A stretch of DNA of 64,000 bases, taken from NCBI GenBank assembly GCA_002429595.1, contig DJAM01000154.1, forward strand, positions 1 through 64,000, written 5' to 3'. The translations under genes were made by a program, and so were the position numbers. Source of the DNA: Coxiellaceae bacterium UBA6002 (GTDB taxonomy: Bacteria > Pseudomonadota > Gammaproteobacteria > UBA6002). Positions 27,927 to 38,124 of the stretch are shown in pieces (position 1 is the first letter of the stretch; each line of letters begins with the position of its first letter). The notes below the pieces were generated by a model that saw only the letters and a list, made by a program, of their open reading frames with translations, was not told where the DNA came from and made no database searches.

Positions 27927-29765
27927 TTACCAATTAAAGTAAGGCTTACTTGCAAGCCAAGTAAGTGAAATAGCTTCAGCTAAATGCCCAGGTTTTTTAA
28001 TTAGCATTTTATCAGAAAAAACTTGGTCCACTTTACCCACTAAATTCATAGCCTTAAGCAAGTTAGAACTTGCTTTTATACTTTCTCTAAAGCTATCACC
28101 TAAACCAGCTGTAATCCAATGTTGAGTATTAACGTCGAAACCTCTTTTAATTCTTGAATGCGAAATTTCAGGTGGTAGCCAATTTTTTCCGATTTCACGA
28201 ACCACCCATTTGCTTAAACCCTGATTCAATTTCAAACTTTCAGGTAAAGCTAATCCAAGCTCAATCAAACGGTAATCTAAAAAAGGAAAACGACTTTCAA
28301 TACTGTTACTCATCGAGTTACGATCTTCATAGCGTAATAACGAAGGAAGACTATACTGTTCAACATCGCGGAGCTGTCTTTGCCATAACGGTTCGCCATT
28401 TTTAGTCGTAAGATCTAGAGCACTTGAATATGAATGCCAGCGATCATTGTTGTTACACGCTAAATAGCGAGGAATATTTTTACAATAATGAGGCAAAGCT
28501 TTAAATTCCTGACAGACGCTAGGTATTAACTGCGTTAAAAACTTTAAGCTAGCAGCATACTGACCTTTGTGCAAAAGATTTTGAAAATGAAATAATAAGT
28601 ATTTACGATAACCCATGAAAATTTCATCACCGCCCTGTCCTCCTAACATGACTTTAATATTATTTTCACGAGCTTTTTTAAAGACCAAATACTGGGCTAC
28701 AATACTAAAATTAGGAAATGGTGCATCTTGCAACATTAATGTTTGCCAAAAAGCTGCCTGCATTTCCTTTGGACAAGGATAGGTAAATTCTACTTTAGTT
28801 CCGATATGCTTAGCGGTTAAGCTCGTTAAGCTCGCTTCAGTCAGAAGAGCTTCCGGTGATCCATAAGAAAAAGCAGTTAAATCTTGCTGCTCTTTAGTCG
28901 CAAAGGCAGCAATCAAACCAGAATCTAAACCACCACTTAATGAAATTCCCATATTCACGTCAGCTCGAAGACGAATTTTAATCGCATCAGAAATTAATTC
29001 TTGAACTGAGTCTACTAAACTAGAAGTTGTTTGGGTGAGAAGTTGTTGCTTTAATTCCAGTACTTGAGAGTTTAGTGAATAGTATTTTTTGTGGCTGATC
29101 TCAAGATTTGGTCGATATTTGATAACACTCACTTCGCTAGGTGGGACGGCATTTAACCCTTGATAAACAGTTGCATTATTCACGCCGTAAGCCCAATAAC
29201 GCAAACCGTTTGCAAGCTCATTCAGATTAGGTTGCAATTTAAAGTGTTCGGCTAAAGTATGGCTAGTCGATGCAAAATAAAGTTGTTGTCCCTGCTGCCA
29301 ATAAAATAACGGTTTTTTTCCTAAGCGATCTCTTGCCAAATAAAGAGTATTCTCTGCCTTATCAAAAATTGCCAGTGCAAACATACCGTTAAATCGTGGC
29401 AAAGCATCTAACCCCCAATGCATAAATGCTTTTAAAACGACTTCTGTATCACCACCTGAAGAAAAATTGTACCCTAACCTTTGGAGCTGGGAACGCAATT
29501 CAAGATAGTTATAAATCATGCCGTTATAAGAGAGGCAAAATCGCTTTTGTTCATCCCACATCGGTTGATTTGAACTAGGCTGCACATCGATAATCGCTAA
29601 TCGGTTATGCCCTAACACCACTTGTAGTTCTTCAGTAGCAATGGTTGCTATGTCTTGATGATCAGGGCCACGATAGATTTGATCTTCTAGGATTTTTTTA
29701 ATTAAGTTAACCTGTGCTTCAAGCTGAACATTTTTGTTACTGATGCTACCTGCTATTCCACACAT
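27927..29765 (-). CDS. asnB: asparagine synthetase (glutamine-hydrolysing) family amidotransferase, second copy in the glycan operon
   Basis: A 612-residue two-domain enzyme. The N-terminal Ntn glutaminase starts with Cys2 (MCGIAGS) and has RGPDHQD, NHRLAIID-like GHNRLAIID and GGDTEVVLKA; the C-terminal synthetase domain has the PP-loop SLSGGLDSG and GGQGGDEIFMGYRKY. In glycan loci such enzymes amidate uronic acids or other carboxyl groups instead of making free asparagine. It differs clearly from the other copy at 30847-32748, so the two probably act on different substrates. Its ATG overlaps the stop of the upstream glycosyltransferase by one base. Confidence 0.88.
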   Translation of the reverse strand: MCGIAGSISNKNVQLEAQVNLIKKILEDQIYRGPDHQDIATIATEELQVVLGHNRLAIIDVQPSSNQPMWDEQKRFCLSYNGMIYNYLELRSQLQRLGYNFSSGGDTEVVLKAFMHWGLDALPRFNGMFALAIFDKAENTLYLARDRLGKKPLFYWQQGQQLYFASTSHTLAEHFKLQPNLNELANGLRYWAYGVNNATVYQGLNAVPPSEVSVIKYRPNLEISHKKYYSLNSQVLELKQQLLTQTTSSLVDSVQELISDAIKIRLRADVNMGISLSGGLDSGLIAAFATKEQQDLTAFSYGSPEALLTEASLTSLTAKHIGTKVEFTYPCPKEMQAAFWQTLMLQDAPFPNFSIVAQYLVFKKARENNIKVMLGGQGGDEIFMGYRKYLLFHFQNLLHKGQYAASLKFLTQLIPSVCQEFKALPHYCKNIPRYLACNNNDRWHSYSSALDLTTKNGEPLWQRQLRDVEQYSLPSLLRYEDRNSMSNSIESRFPFLDYRLIELGLALPESLKLNQGLSKWVVREIGKNWLPPEISHSRIKRGFDVNTQHWITAGLGDSFRESIKASSNLLKAMNLVGKVDQVFSDKMLIKKPGHLAEAISLTWLASKPYFNW

Positions 29766-30850
29766 TACGCGTTATCCACTGCTAAAATGGTTTGATAAAA
29801 CGCTTGTAATTTAATTTCTTGGGTTTGCCAATTATAACATTGTTCTATCGCTTGTTTGCCTCGTAGCCCCATTTGTTTAGCTTCATCACTATTAGTCTGA
29901 AGCTGAAGAATAAGCTCAGCAATTTTGTCAACGTCATGCGGATTAACGCAAAAGCCGCATTGGTGCCGTTCTATGATATCTCGCCACAAAGGAAAATCCG
30001 ATGCAATAACCGGTAAACCAGCTGCCATATATTCAAATAATTTTATTGGTAGCGAGTCGTTAAAGGTTGGACCACTATGCAGCAAAGCCAGCCCAACAAA
30101 CGACTGTTGATAAATTGCTTGGATCTTACTGCGATTCACATGACCATGGTGAATGACAAAATCATGCTGTTGCAGCTGTTGCAAAAGCGTTGGCGAATGG
30201 CAAGCGCCCGCTAGATTAATTTTGACTTGCGTTTGTTGCGCAACTTCTAGCATTTCTTGAACACCACGGTGCTCATTTAATAGCCCCGTGTAACACAGAA
30301 AATTGCCTTGGATGCTAGGTCTTTCAAATTCTTTTAATACCGGATAATTTCGTATTTCTACCGCATGAAATTTTTCGAAGCGTTTTTGGATTGCCGGAGT
30401 GACTGTGACGACTCCTTGAAATACTCTGGCTGCCAGGTGTTCGATGGTCTCTGCCACCAAGGCTATTATTTTTCTAAACGGTTTTGGAATCCAGTGCTTA
30501 AGCAAGATATCTCGCGGGACATCCTCATGAACATCATAGATCACACGCTTGCCATGAAGTCTTAACAATAATCCCACCACAATCAATTCGGGATCATGAA
30601 AATGGTATAATTCTGCATGAATGCTAAGCGCTCTGCGATAAACTTGCCACAATACCTTCGTCATTCTTTCAAATCGTGAATGAGTCTTGCCTACTGCAAG
30701 AATTTTTATTCCTTCTTTGAGGCAATCTTGATCAGCCGGCGCTATTAGTAGCACTTCAAATCCCTGCTTCTTTAAGGATAAGCATTCCTTATGAAAGATG
30801 CGAACATCATCGACGGGATGAACAGAGGTTAAATGAACAACTGTTTTCAT
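29765..30850 (-). CDS. glycosyltransferase, GT4 family
   Basis: A 361-residue GT-B glycosyltransferase. VVHLTSVHPVDDVRIFHKEC at the start, YHFHDPELI, VIYDVHEDVPRDIL and the C-terminal KLFEYMAAGLPVIASDFP with the following acidic residue region are typical of GT4. Start and stop overlap both asparagine synthetase genes (ATGA-type overlap upstream, one base downstream), so it is translationally coupled between them. Confidence 0.87.
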   Translation of the reverse strand: MKTVVHLTSVHPVDDVRIFHKECLSLKKQGFEVLLIAPADQDCLKEGIKILAVGKTHSRFERMTKVLWQVYRRALSIHAELYHFHDPELIVVGLLLRLHGKRVIYDVHEDVPRDILLKHWIPKPFRKIIALVAETIEHLAARVFQGVVTVTPAIQKRFEKFHAVEIRNYPVLKEFERPSIQGNFLCYTGLLNEHRGVQEMLEVAQQTQVKINLAGACHSPTLLQQLQQHDFVIHHGHVNRSKIQAIYQQSFVGLALLHSGPTFNDSLPIKLFEYMAAGLPVIASDFPLWRDIIERHQCGFCVNPHDVDKIAELILQLQTNSDEAKQMGLRGKQAIEQCYNWQTQEIKLQAFYQTILAVDNA

Positions 30851-32748
30851 ACTTCAAACCGCACCCTGTTTAATTGAGACCACTTGATTAAATTTAACCA
30901 TCGCCAATAGCGCAAATCGAACACTTTTTTTCCAGCTAACATTAACTTCCATTCGGTCTGAAGCGCTTGATGATTAAACACTGGCAGTGACTGGGCATAG
31001 TCGCTATATAAAATATTTTCGACCCACGGTTGGATTGCCAATAACCATTTTTTCTCGGGAGTGGCAAAGCCTATTTTATCGCGTCGATCTAAGATGGCTT
31101 GCGGTACGATACCACGCATCGCTTCGCGGAAGATTGCTTTTGTTACTCCTTGATTTGAAACAATATATTTTTCTGGTAAGGACAGAATAAAATCAGCCAA
31201 ATCAGTCGTTAAAAATGGGACCCGACTTTCTATAGAATAGGCCATTGAATTTCGATCTGCATAACGCAACAACATGGGTAAAGATGACTGACATAAGGTG
31301 TGCAGCAATTCTTCTTGTAAAACATTTTTATTATAAGATGTTTTTAATGGTTCTAGTACTAAATTAAATTGACTAAACCAGGCAGTATTCAACCATCCCG
31401 GCAGATAACTTTTATTGATGATTTTGTGAAATGGCACTTGCCATTTGAACGGTAATAAATAATAAAAAACACGTAGTAAAGTGTCGCTCTTAAGGGTTGC
31501 TCTTGATTGCCAGAGCAACTGTACTGCTTTATGAAACTGTCCTTTTTTGATGAGGGAAGCCAAACGTGCCGCAAAGTAAAAATGATAACCACCTAGCAAT
31601 TCATCAGCGCCCTGACCGTCTAGCATGACCTTGATGCTCTGATTACCTGCTCTTTTAAAAACCTGTTGTTGCGCATAGATTGTTGAGCTTCCAAAAGGTT
31701 CATCTTGCAATAAAATAAGTTCATCAAGATCAGCGCTAAGATTGCTCGCCTGCGCGTAAATTTTATGATTGACTACCTTAGCTTCTTGACAGACTAAATC
31801 AACCCAGTGTTCTTCGCTCAAGTGAGGATCTGCAGCGATATAACTATAGGTCTGAATATCTCGTTCAGGATAAAGATAGCGGATGCTACTAACAATAGCA
31901 GATGAATCGATTCCTCCAGATAATGCAGCGGCAACTTGCACATCACTTCTCAAATGTAGTGCAACACTGTTTAAGAATTTCTCTCGTAGTACTGCAGAAG
32001 CATCGTTGAATGAAAGTTCTTGGGCTTTGATGTTGGGTTGCCAGAAAGGAATTGGAGAAAATGTTTGTTTAGTAGCAAGATCTAATTCCGCATAATGGCC
32101 GGCTGGCAATTGTTTAATTCCAGCAATGAGGGTTTCATCATCAAAATCAGTGAGACCCGATCGTAAGTAATAAAATAAACGTTGCGGATTGATCTTAGCT
32201 TGGACATAAGGCAACAGTGATTTTAGCTCAGAAGCAAAAATAAATTCTTGCTCTGATTTAAAATAATAAAATGGTTTAATGCCGAAAGCATCGCGTGCGA
32301 AAAATAATTTGTTGGTCACTCTGTCAAAAATGACCAAAGCAAACATGCCTGTTAATTTTGTTAAGCAATCTCTTCCCCAACAAATGTAAGCGTTGAGTAG
32401 TACTTCGGTGTCACTTGAGGTTTTAAATGAGAAACCTTGTGCAATTAATTCCTCTTTCAGCTCAAGATGATTGTAGATTTCACCATTAAAAATTAGATAG
32501 TAGCGTTGCTTAGAGCAAGCCATCGGTTGGGCACTATGAGTATTAAGATCCTGAATCGACAATCGCTTATGCAACAGTAATAAATTAGCAGGCATTGCGG
32601 GTATAGCGTCTTTGCCTACTAAAATCTTTTCATTATCGTATAGAAGCCAGCCGGTATCATCGGGTCCTCTATGATGTAATAATGAGCCCGCATCAAGATG
32701 CGAAAAAGTTCGTCTAGTAGTTTGTAGGTAGCCAAACAAACCGCACAT
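30847..32748 (-). CDS. asnB: asparagine synthetase family amidotransferase, first copy in the glycan operon
   Basis: A 633-residue class II amidotransferase. Cys2 glutaminase start MCGLFGYLQ, HHRGPDDTGW, NGEIYNHLELKEEL and SSDTEVLLNAY; synthetase domain with AALSGGIDSSA and LDGQGADELLGGYHFY. All catalytic motifs appear intact. It is one base apart from the flippase gene and overlaps the following glycosyltransferase. In this setting amidation of a sugar carboxylate, or assembly of a sugar-peptide decoration, is more likely than bulk asparagine synthesis; that is inference from context. Confidence 0.88.
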   Translation of the reverse strand: MCGLFGYLQTTRRTFSHLDAGSLLHHRGPDDTGWLLYDNEKILVGKDAIPAMPANLLLLHKRLSIQDLNTHSAQPMACSKQRYYLIFNGEIYNHLELKEELIAQGFSFKTSSDTEVLLNAYICWGRDCLTKLTGMFALVIFDRVTNKLFFARDAFGIKPFYYFKSEQEFIFASELKSLLPYVQAKINPQRLFYYLRSGLTDFDDETLIAGIKQLPAGHYAELDLATKQTFSPIPFWQPNIKAQELSFNDASAVLREKFLNSVALHLRSDVQVAAALSGGIDSSAIVSSIRYLYPERDIQTYSYIAADPHLSEEHWVDLVCQEAKVVNHKIYAQASNLSADLDELILLQDEPFGSSTIYAQQQVFKRAGNQSIKVMLDGQGADELLGGYHFYFAARLASLIKKGQFHKAVQLLWQSRATLKSDTLLRVFYYLLPFKWQVPFHKIINKSYLPGWLNTAWFSQFNLVLEPLKTSYNKNVLQEELLHTLCQSSLPMLLRYADRNSMAYSIESRVPFLTTDLADFILSLPEKYIVSNQGVTKAIFREAMRGIVPQAILDRRDKIGFATPEKKWLLAIQPWVENILYSDYAQSLPVFNHQALQTEWKLMLAGKKVFDLRYWRWLNLIKWSQLNRVRFEV

Positions 32749-32749
32749 A

Positions 32750-34210
32750 TTAGTTTAACGCCCTTCGAGGTAGCTTCGAATGAGTAAATGCAAGCACTCG
32801 ATACCATTCGGATGGCTTCAAGGCAATTAATAAAAATAATAAGGTGATCATGCCACCCAAGAGTAATTTGGCGCTTAGATCCAACCAAAGCACTTTAGAA
32901 AAGGAAAGATTGTATTGATAAAAGTTGCAATATAACAATACAAAAGTAACAAAGGCCCCTAGAAATCGAATCCAATTATATTCAATCCGATAAAGCTTCT
33001 GTGAAACCACAAAATAGCTTATACCAAACAGAACGGCACTCATTAACGAGCTTAGCGCAGCCCCTTCAATCCCAAACTTAGGAATCAAGTAAAAACATAA
33101 ACCTAAATTTAATAAAGCCGCAAGAATGTTCAAAGATGAAATGATTCCAGAACGTTTGGCAATAATTAGACCTGGCGCAAAGATATTGATGTTAATAATG
33201 AATGTCGCAAGCGCTAACAATGAGATTAATTTAGCTGCTCCTAAATAAGCAGGCGTTGTGAAGAGTACAATAATATCTCCCCCTGCCAACAAAAGGCCTA
33301 ATACGATTAAAAAAGCAAAAATGACGAACAAACGAGTTATAAACTCTAAAGAAATTTTAGTCTGAAGGTTTTGATGATTTTGATAGATAAAAGGTGGTAA
33401 AGCACTACCGATCGCGTAGAGAACCAAATTAACGACAATAACAAAGCGGCAAGCAACTGCATAAATTCCGGCGCTACTCATCCCAAGATAATGATTGACC
33501 AGTAATTGGTCGATATAAAGGAAAGCGTAAAATCCAAGATTAGATGGAATCAAGGGTGTAGAGAAAGAAAGTAGTTGTTTCAGTTTACCCAAATTGAACT
33601 CAGCTTTGATATAAGCTCGAGTTGTATAAAGCGATAACAAAGCGCCTATCAAATTGCCAAATAAGGACGCTAAAAATACACCCATTGCTCCCAAGCGTAA
33701 ATTCAAAACGAAATAAACGGTTAATAGAATGGTCGCTAGTACGCTAACTATCGTGATACTCGAATATTGCACCGATTTTTGTCGCCACAAAAGCTGACTT
33801 TGCAAAATGTTGAAGACTGTATTTATTGCGGTACCTAAGAAGACCACAAACAAAATTGTCTTTGTGGTTATATCACTTAGAAAGCCGTAATTTAAATGTT
33901 GATAGCAGCTATAAAAAACGAGTGCGTAGCAAATATTGCTAATCAAAATAAACCAAAATGCCGTTGAATAATAACTTACCCGCTCCGCTTCACTGCGGCT
34001 TTCCGAATAATATATGCCAATGGCTTGAGTTAATTCTAAAGTCAAAAAAGGTAAGGTTAATGCGGCAAGACTCGATAAAATACTTATCAAACCATAATCA
34101 TTTGGAGATAGCACGCGAGTATATAGTGGCAACAACAAAAATGAGATGCCTCGAGTCAAAAAGATTCCCACTGTGTATATAATACTATGCCGTAAAAAAG
34201 CTCTAATCAT
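32750..34210 (-). CDS. oligosaccharide flippase (Wzx / MATE-like polysaccharide transporter)
   Basis: A 486-residue integral membrane protein with about 12-14 hydrophobic segments. The start RAFLRHSIIYTVGIFLTRGI and LLPLYTRVLSPNDYGLISIL are typical of the Wzx/PST family, which moves lipid-linked oligosaccharides across the inner membrane. It overlaps the upstream glycosyltransferase by four bases. No Wzy polymerase or chain-length regulator is recognisable in the operon, so the product may be a single oligosaccharide unit or the polymerase may be elsewhere. Confidence 0.88.
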   Translation of the reverse strand: MIRAFLRHSIIYTVGIFLTRGISFLLLPLYTRVLSPNDYGLISILSSLAALTLPFLTLELTQAIGIYYSESRSEAERVSYYSTAFWFILISNICYALVFYSCYQHLNYGFLSDITTKTILFVVFLGTAINTVFNILQSQLLWRQKSVQYSSITIVSVLATILLTVYFVLNLRLGAMGVFLASLFGNLIGALLSLYTTRAYIKAEFNLGKLKQLLSFSTPLIPSNLGFYAFLYIDQLLVNHYLGMSSAGIYAVACRFVIVVNLVLYAIGSALPPFIYQNHQNLQTKISLEFITRLFVIFAFLIVLGLLLAGGDIIVLFTTPAYLGAAKLISLLALATFIININIFAPGLIIAKRSGIISSLNILAALLNLGLCFYLIPKFGIEGAALSSLMSAVLFGISYFVVSQKLYRIEYNWIRFLGAFVTFVLLYCNFYQYNLSFSKVLWLDLSAKLLLGGMITLLFLLIALKPSEWYRVLAFTHSKLPRRALN

Positions 34211-35487
34211 GTGTCTAAATCCGCAAACTTTAAGAAGGCAGCTTCTAACAAAGGCTTATCACTCAACTGCAAAGACTGCCTACCAAACTGCTTTAAGAAA
34301 TTTTGCAAGAAAACTTTAAGCTCTGATTCTTCGATAGCACAGCCATGGGTGTAGTGCAATTCTTGTGGATCCACATAACAATCTAGGGGCAGATTTTGAT
34401 CGATGATTTTTAGATACTGCTGTGCAATCTTTTTAGGATGCCAGCACTGTCTAACAAATTGGTAAGCTTTAAAGCCTAAATCAGTTCGATATTCCTTGTC
34501 CATTGCCACTTTTAAAATTGCAGCTTCAAGCTCCGACGGATGACAATAATGAGTTGGCGGATGCAAGTCTAAAGGTAAAGCTTCCTGCCAAACCTGACCG
34601 GCATAACCACATAACACAGTAGGTTTTTGAAACCAGGCTGCTTCGGTAGCAAGACCGGGCATTAGTGTATCGGAAAATATTTGGTCTACTAAAAAATCAC
34701 ATCGGGCAATAGCCTCTAAGACCGTAGCATTTGGCAAATTTTGAATCTTGATTAACTCAATGTTGATTCCGGATTGTTGTAATTTTTTGATGCATGCTTC
34801 TATATAAGCAGTGCCTTTTGCTAAAGGATTTGAGGGCGCGTGTAATATTCTGATCACGCCATCGTCATGACTAGAAGCAGCCCTCATCTCACTAGGAACA
34901 CAAGTTGGTAATCCAATTCGCAAGCAATTCACAAACGCCTTACTATGAAAATGGCCCATCGTGGGTAGATCAATGATGGCATCTGCAAAACGATTAATTT
35001 TTTCCAATTGTCGCTTTTTGTGCTTAGTCAATTGTTGGACTTGTGCCAAATCACACTGCTTAATAAAAATACCATCAATAAATGGTGGCCTTGAATCTGA
35101 GCCATGAAACTGGAACACAATTTTTTTACGGAATAATTTTAAAAGCGGCAGATCTTTTAATCGAAAAAAACTAGTACCATAAGAAAAAATAAAAACCTTA
35201 TGAGTGCATAGAGCCCAAATAAATAATAACGTTTTTAAGAAAACAGCGGTGACTTTCCAAAAATGATGACGTATACCGGTACTATTTTTGAATTTATTGG
35301 CGGTATATAAATATAATTGAGTCAGAAAATTTTGATGGGCATTTTTGTACTTAAAGCGATGAGCGGATAAATCAAGACGCGTGACTTTTAGCCCAAGATC
35401 TTTTAAACCCTGCTCTAACCCAACATAAAAACCGGCCACCTCGGATAAACCCAGAAAGATCTTTTTTTTAGTGGGGTTAGGAATCAT
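34207..35487 (-). CDS. glycosyltransferase-like protein, first gene of the glycan operon
   Basis: A 426-residue protein with a GT-B pattern: an N-terminal KKIFLGLSEVAGFYVGLEQGL segment, a middle KIVFQFHGSDSRPP, and a C-terminal donor-site region IRILHAPSNPLAKGTAYIEA and MPGLATEAAWFQKPTVLCGY. It lacks the classical GT4 signature in full, so the assignment is moderate. The last 60 residues form an extra helical tail. It heads the operon and is preceded by a family B repeat block. Confidence 0.7.
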   Translation of the reverse strand: MIPNPTKKKIFLGLSEVAGFYVGLEQGLKDLGLKVTRLDLSAHRFKYKNAHQNFLTQLYLYTANKFKNSTGIRHHFWKVTAVFLKTLLFIWALCTHKVFIFSYGTSFFRLKDLPLLKLFRKKIVFQFHGSDSRPPFIDGIFIKQCDLAQVQQLTKHKKRQLEKINRFADAIIDLPTMGHFHSKAFVNCLRIGLPTCVPSEMRAASSHDDGVIRILHAPSNPLAKGTAYIEACIKKLQQSGINIELIKIQNLPNATVLEAIARCDFLVDQIFSDTLMPGLATEAAWFQKPTVLCGYAGQVWQEALPLDLHPPTHYCHPSELEAAILKVAMDKEYRTDLGFKAYQFVRQCWHPKKIAQQYLKIIDQNLPLDCYVDPQELHYTHGCAIEESELKVFLQNFLKQFGRQSLQLSDKPLLEAAFLKFADLDT

Positions 35488-35509
35488 AATTAGCGCTCTA
35501 CCTTTTGTT

Positions 35510-35600
35510 CCCTCTCCCGCTTGCGGGGAGGGCTAGGGTGAGGGTGGTTTTCAAATACCCCCTCACCCCAACCCTCTCCCCCACGTTGTGGGGGAGAGGG
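35510..35600. repeat. family B palindromic block
   Basis: A 91-bp compound palindrome: CCCTCTCCCGC paired with GCGGGGAGGG (35510-35532), complementary GGGTGAGGGT-type and ACCCCCTCACCCC-type arms in the middle, and a perfect 13-bp stem CCCTCTCCCCCAC (35572-35584) with its complement at 35588-35600. It lies between the glycan operon and ubiI, which run the same way, and probably ends ubiI transcription. Confidence 0.85.
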
Positions 35601-35636
35601 AGTTTAATGAATGGAGGGGGTTTAATTGAATTTTAT

Positions 35637-36824
35637 TTAAGCTAACCCAGTAGCATAACCAATAAACTGATTCTTCAAAAAATCCATATTATCAACAATT
35701 CTCAAGCCCGCACTTCGCGCCCCAACAAAGAACATTGATTCGCTTTCGAACAATCTTTTGAAAACTTCCATACCTAGGACCATCAACCAGTTTTCACTTT
35801 TTCGACGTCGTTCATAATTACGAAGCTCCGAATAGGTTCCCCAATCTTTTCTACAATTGCGCGCAGCGATGATATTTTCCGCCAAGACAATTGCATCGAG
35901 AAAACCAAGATTAACGCCTTGGCCCGCCAAGGGATGGATGGTATGAGCTGCGTCGCCAATCAAAGCAATGCGCGATTTGATATATTGCTTGGCATGAGAC
36001 ATCACTAATGGCACTACAGTTTGTCTTGCGATGCGCTGAATTTTTCCAAGTCGACCTTCAAATGCATTCGTAATTTCAAAGTTAAATTGATCTTCGGTCA
36101 TCCCCTGCAGTCGTTTAATCTCTTGAGGGCGAGCAGACCAGACAATTGAACAGATGTGTTCGTCAACTAATGGTAATAGGGCAAGTGGACCGTCAGGTAA
36201 AAAACATTGCCAAGCGGTTTTTGCATGAGATTTTTCTGTTCTAACATTAGTGACTAACGCTTCATGATCATATGGCCATGAAGTTATTTGGATTTGCGCC
36301 TGCTCTCTTACCCAAGATCGTGCGCCATCCGCGCCAACTAGGAGCTTAGTTGTGAGTGTTCTTTCTGGTAACTTCACCCCTAAGGATTGATGGTTTGGCA
36401 AAAATATTGCATTGGGAGTCGCGCTGATTAATTCGACATTAGGGTCGGGATTTAGCATTGCCAATAAAGCATTATGAATCACCGCGTTTTCGATGATAAA
36501 TCCAAGACAAGGTTGAGCAATTTTAGTACATTCGAAATGTATTTTACCTTTGCCCAAGCTATCCCAAACAAACATTTCCTCATAAGGGCTCACTCGGCCG
36601 GAAGCAAAAATTTTTGACCACAAACCCAATCTTTCAAACACGCTCTTACAGCCGGGATTAATGGCACTCACTCGAGTTTGAAATTCATCATCTTGAAGTA
36701 CCACAGGCAGCAATGACTGCTTTTCTATCAAGGCAACTTTAAAATCTTCCTTACCTAACATAAAGGCTAAAAATAATCCGACTAAACCGCCTCCAATGAT
36801 CACGACATCATAATGGTTATTCAT
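35637..36824 (-). CDS. ubiI: ubiquinone biosynthesis FAD-dependent hydroxylase (UbiI/VisC-like)
   Basis: A 395-residue UbiH/COQ6-family flavoprotein hydroxylase. FAD-binding GGGLVGLFLA is at residues 12-21; GADGARSWVREQA and GDAAHTIHPLAGQGVNLGFLD are conserved. In gammaproteobacteria the gene next to ubiH is ubiI (C5 hydroxylase), which fits here; UbiF cannot be fully excluded by eye. It lies 12 bp downstream of ubiH on the same strand. Confidence 0.88.
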   Translation of the reverse strand: MNNHYDVVIIGGGLVGLFLAFMLGKEDFKVALIEKQSLLPVVLQDDEFQTRVSAINPGCKSVFERLGLWSKIFASGRVSPYEEMFVWDSLGKGKIHFECTKIAQPCLGFIIENAVIHNALLAMLNPDPNVELISATPNAIFLPNHQSLGVKLPERTLTTKLLVGADGARSWVREQAQIQITSWPYDHEALVTNVRTEKSHAKTAWQCFLPDGPLALLPLVDEHICSIVWSARPQEIKRLQGMTEDQFNFEITNAFEGRLGKIQRIARQTVVPLVMSHAKQYIKSRIALIGDAAHTIHPLAGQGVNLGFLDAIVLAENIIAARNCRKDWGTYSELRNYERRRKSENWLMVLGMEVFKRLFESESMFFVGARSAGLRIVDNMDFLKNQFIGYATGLA

Positions 36825-36836
36825 TTTTTTATTCCA

Positions 36837-38060
36837 TTATTCAACAGTTAAACCACAAGCTAGTCTTGGAACCTTGCCAGAAAAACCAAGCGTTGTTCTG
36901 GTAAGTGCTTTTTTAAATCCGGTTAGTCTGTCTAACAATATCAACCCCGAACTTCTAGCCAACATAATTGGCAGCAAACTCGTTGAAAAAAGCCCCACCA
37001 AAGAGTTTGTTAATCCGATAACTCTTTTTTGGTCTGCTTGTCTTTTATCAGAGTAATTTCGCAGTATTTGGTCATCGCAAAGAGGTAAATTTTGTTTTTT
37101 GGCACGTAGTAGTTCTTCCGCTAAAACTGCAATGTCGCGTAATGCTAAATTCAACCCCTGACCTGCCACTGGATGAAGGGTATGGGCCGCATTGCCAACT
37201 AAAACAACTTTAGAGCCAATTTGTTTTTCAGCGGTCATTAAAGATAACGGTAAACTTCCTCGTTCGCTGCAAGACAGAAATCGACCTAGGCGATAACCAA
37301 AATGATCTTGCAAAGAATCCACAAAGTTTTGATCACTAAACCCCATGAGTTTTGCTGCTTTTTCGGGAGAAACTGTCCAAATTAGAGCTCCTTGATTCTT
37401 AAGAAGCGGTAAAATGGCAAGAGGCCCTTCGGAAGTAAAACGTTCGTAGGCAGTATTTTGGTGAGGTCTTTTCAATTCAATATGACAAAAAATAGCAGTT
37501 TGTTGATAATCTTGCTGTTTGATCGCAATACCTTGAGACTTTCTAACAGCCGAATTATGGCCATCCGCAGCAACTAGCAAATCACTTCTTAACTTAAGCT
37601 CTTCATTTGAAGAACGAATCGTGACCACAATTTCATCGCCATCTTCTTGGTAAGAACAAAATTGTGCAGGTTGAAATACTGTTATGTTGTGATGCTGATA
37701 AACATGCTGCAGGACAATCGAGCCAATGGCATTCGCAGATAACACATATCCTAGTGCGGGAATATTTTCTTCAAGAGCTGAAATTTTAGAGGTTCCATAT
37801 TGACCGCGATCAGAAACATGAATGTTCTGAATAGGGCAGGCATAATTTTCAAATGAGGACCAACAACCCAAACTCTCAAAAATAAGACGACTGCTATAGG
37901 ATAAAACGATAGTTCTTTTATTAGCGCTTAATGAACGAAGCTGGTTCTTTGGCAATGCCTCTACTAAAGCGACCTGCAAATTGGCATTCGCTAAAATAAG
38001 AGCTAAGGTATTGCCAGCAATACCTCCCCCAATTATTACAACATTGTATCGATCACTCAT
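36837..38060 (-). CDS. ubiH: 2-octaprenyl-6-methoxyphenol hydroxylase UbiH
   Basis: A 407-residue flavoprotein hydroxylase acting late in ubiquinone synthesis. GGGIAGNTLAL is near residue 11, the UbiH-typical IHVSDRGQYG near residue 81 distinguishes it from UbiI and UbiF, and VGNAAHTLHPVAGQGLNLALRD is the second FAD motif. The order pepP - ubiH - ubiI is conserved in gammaproteobacteria, here interrupted by one membrane-protein gene. Confidence 0.93.
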   Translation of the reverse strand: MSDRYNVVIIGGGIAGNTLALILANANLQVALVEALPKNQLRSLSANKRTIVLSYSSRLIFESLGCWSSFENYACPIQNIHVSDRGQYGTSKISALEENIPALGYVLSANAIGSIVLQHVYQHHNITVFQPAQFCSYQEDGDEIVVTIRSSNEELKLRSDLLVAADGHNSAVRKSQGIAIKQQDYQQTAIFCHIELKRPHQNTAYERFTSEGPLAILPLLKNQGALIWTVSPEKAAKLMGFSDQNFVDSLQDHFGYRLGRFLSCSERGSLPLSLMTAEKQIGSKVVLVGNAAHTLHPVAGQGLNLALRDIAVLAEELLRAKKQNLPLCDDQILRNYSDKRQADQKRVIGLTNSLVGLFSTSLLPIMLARSSGLILLDRLTGFKKALTRTTLGFSGKVPRLACGLTVE

Positions 38061-38124
38061 GGTGAAATTATGAGTTTAGCATCCACCCATTGCAACTGAA
38101 TCTTGTACGTTTCTAGACTAAAAC

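Noticed and set aside
36874..37056. Small rightward frames inside ubiH and neighbouring genes
   Set aside because: Antisense to conserved coding sequence, with no independent support.
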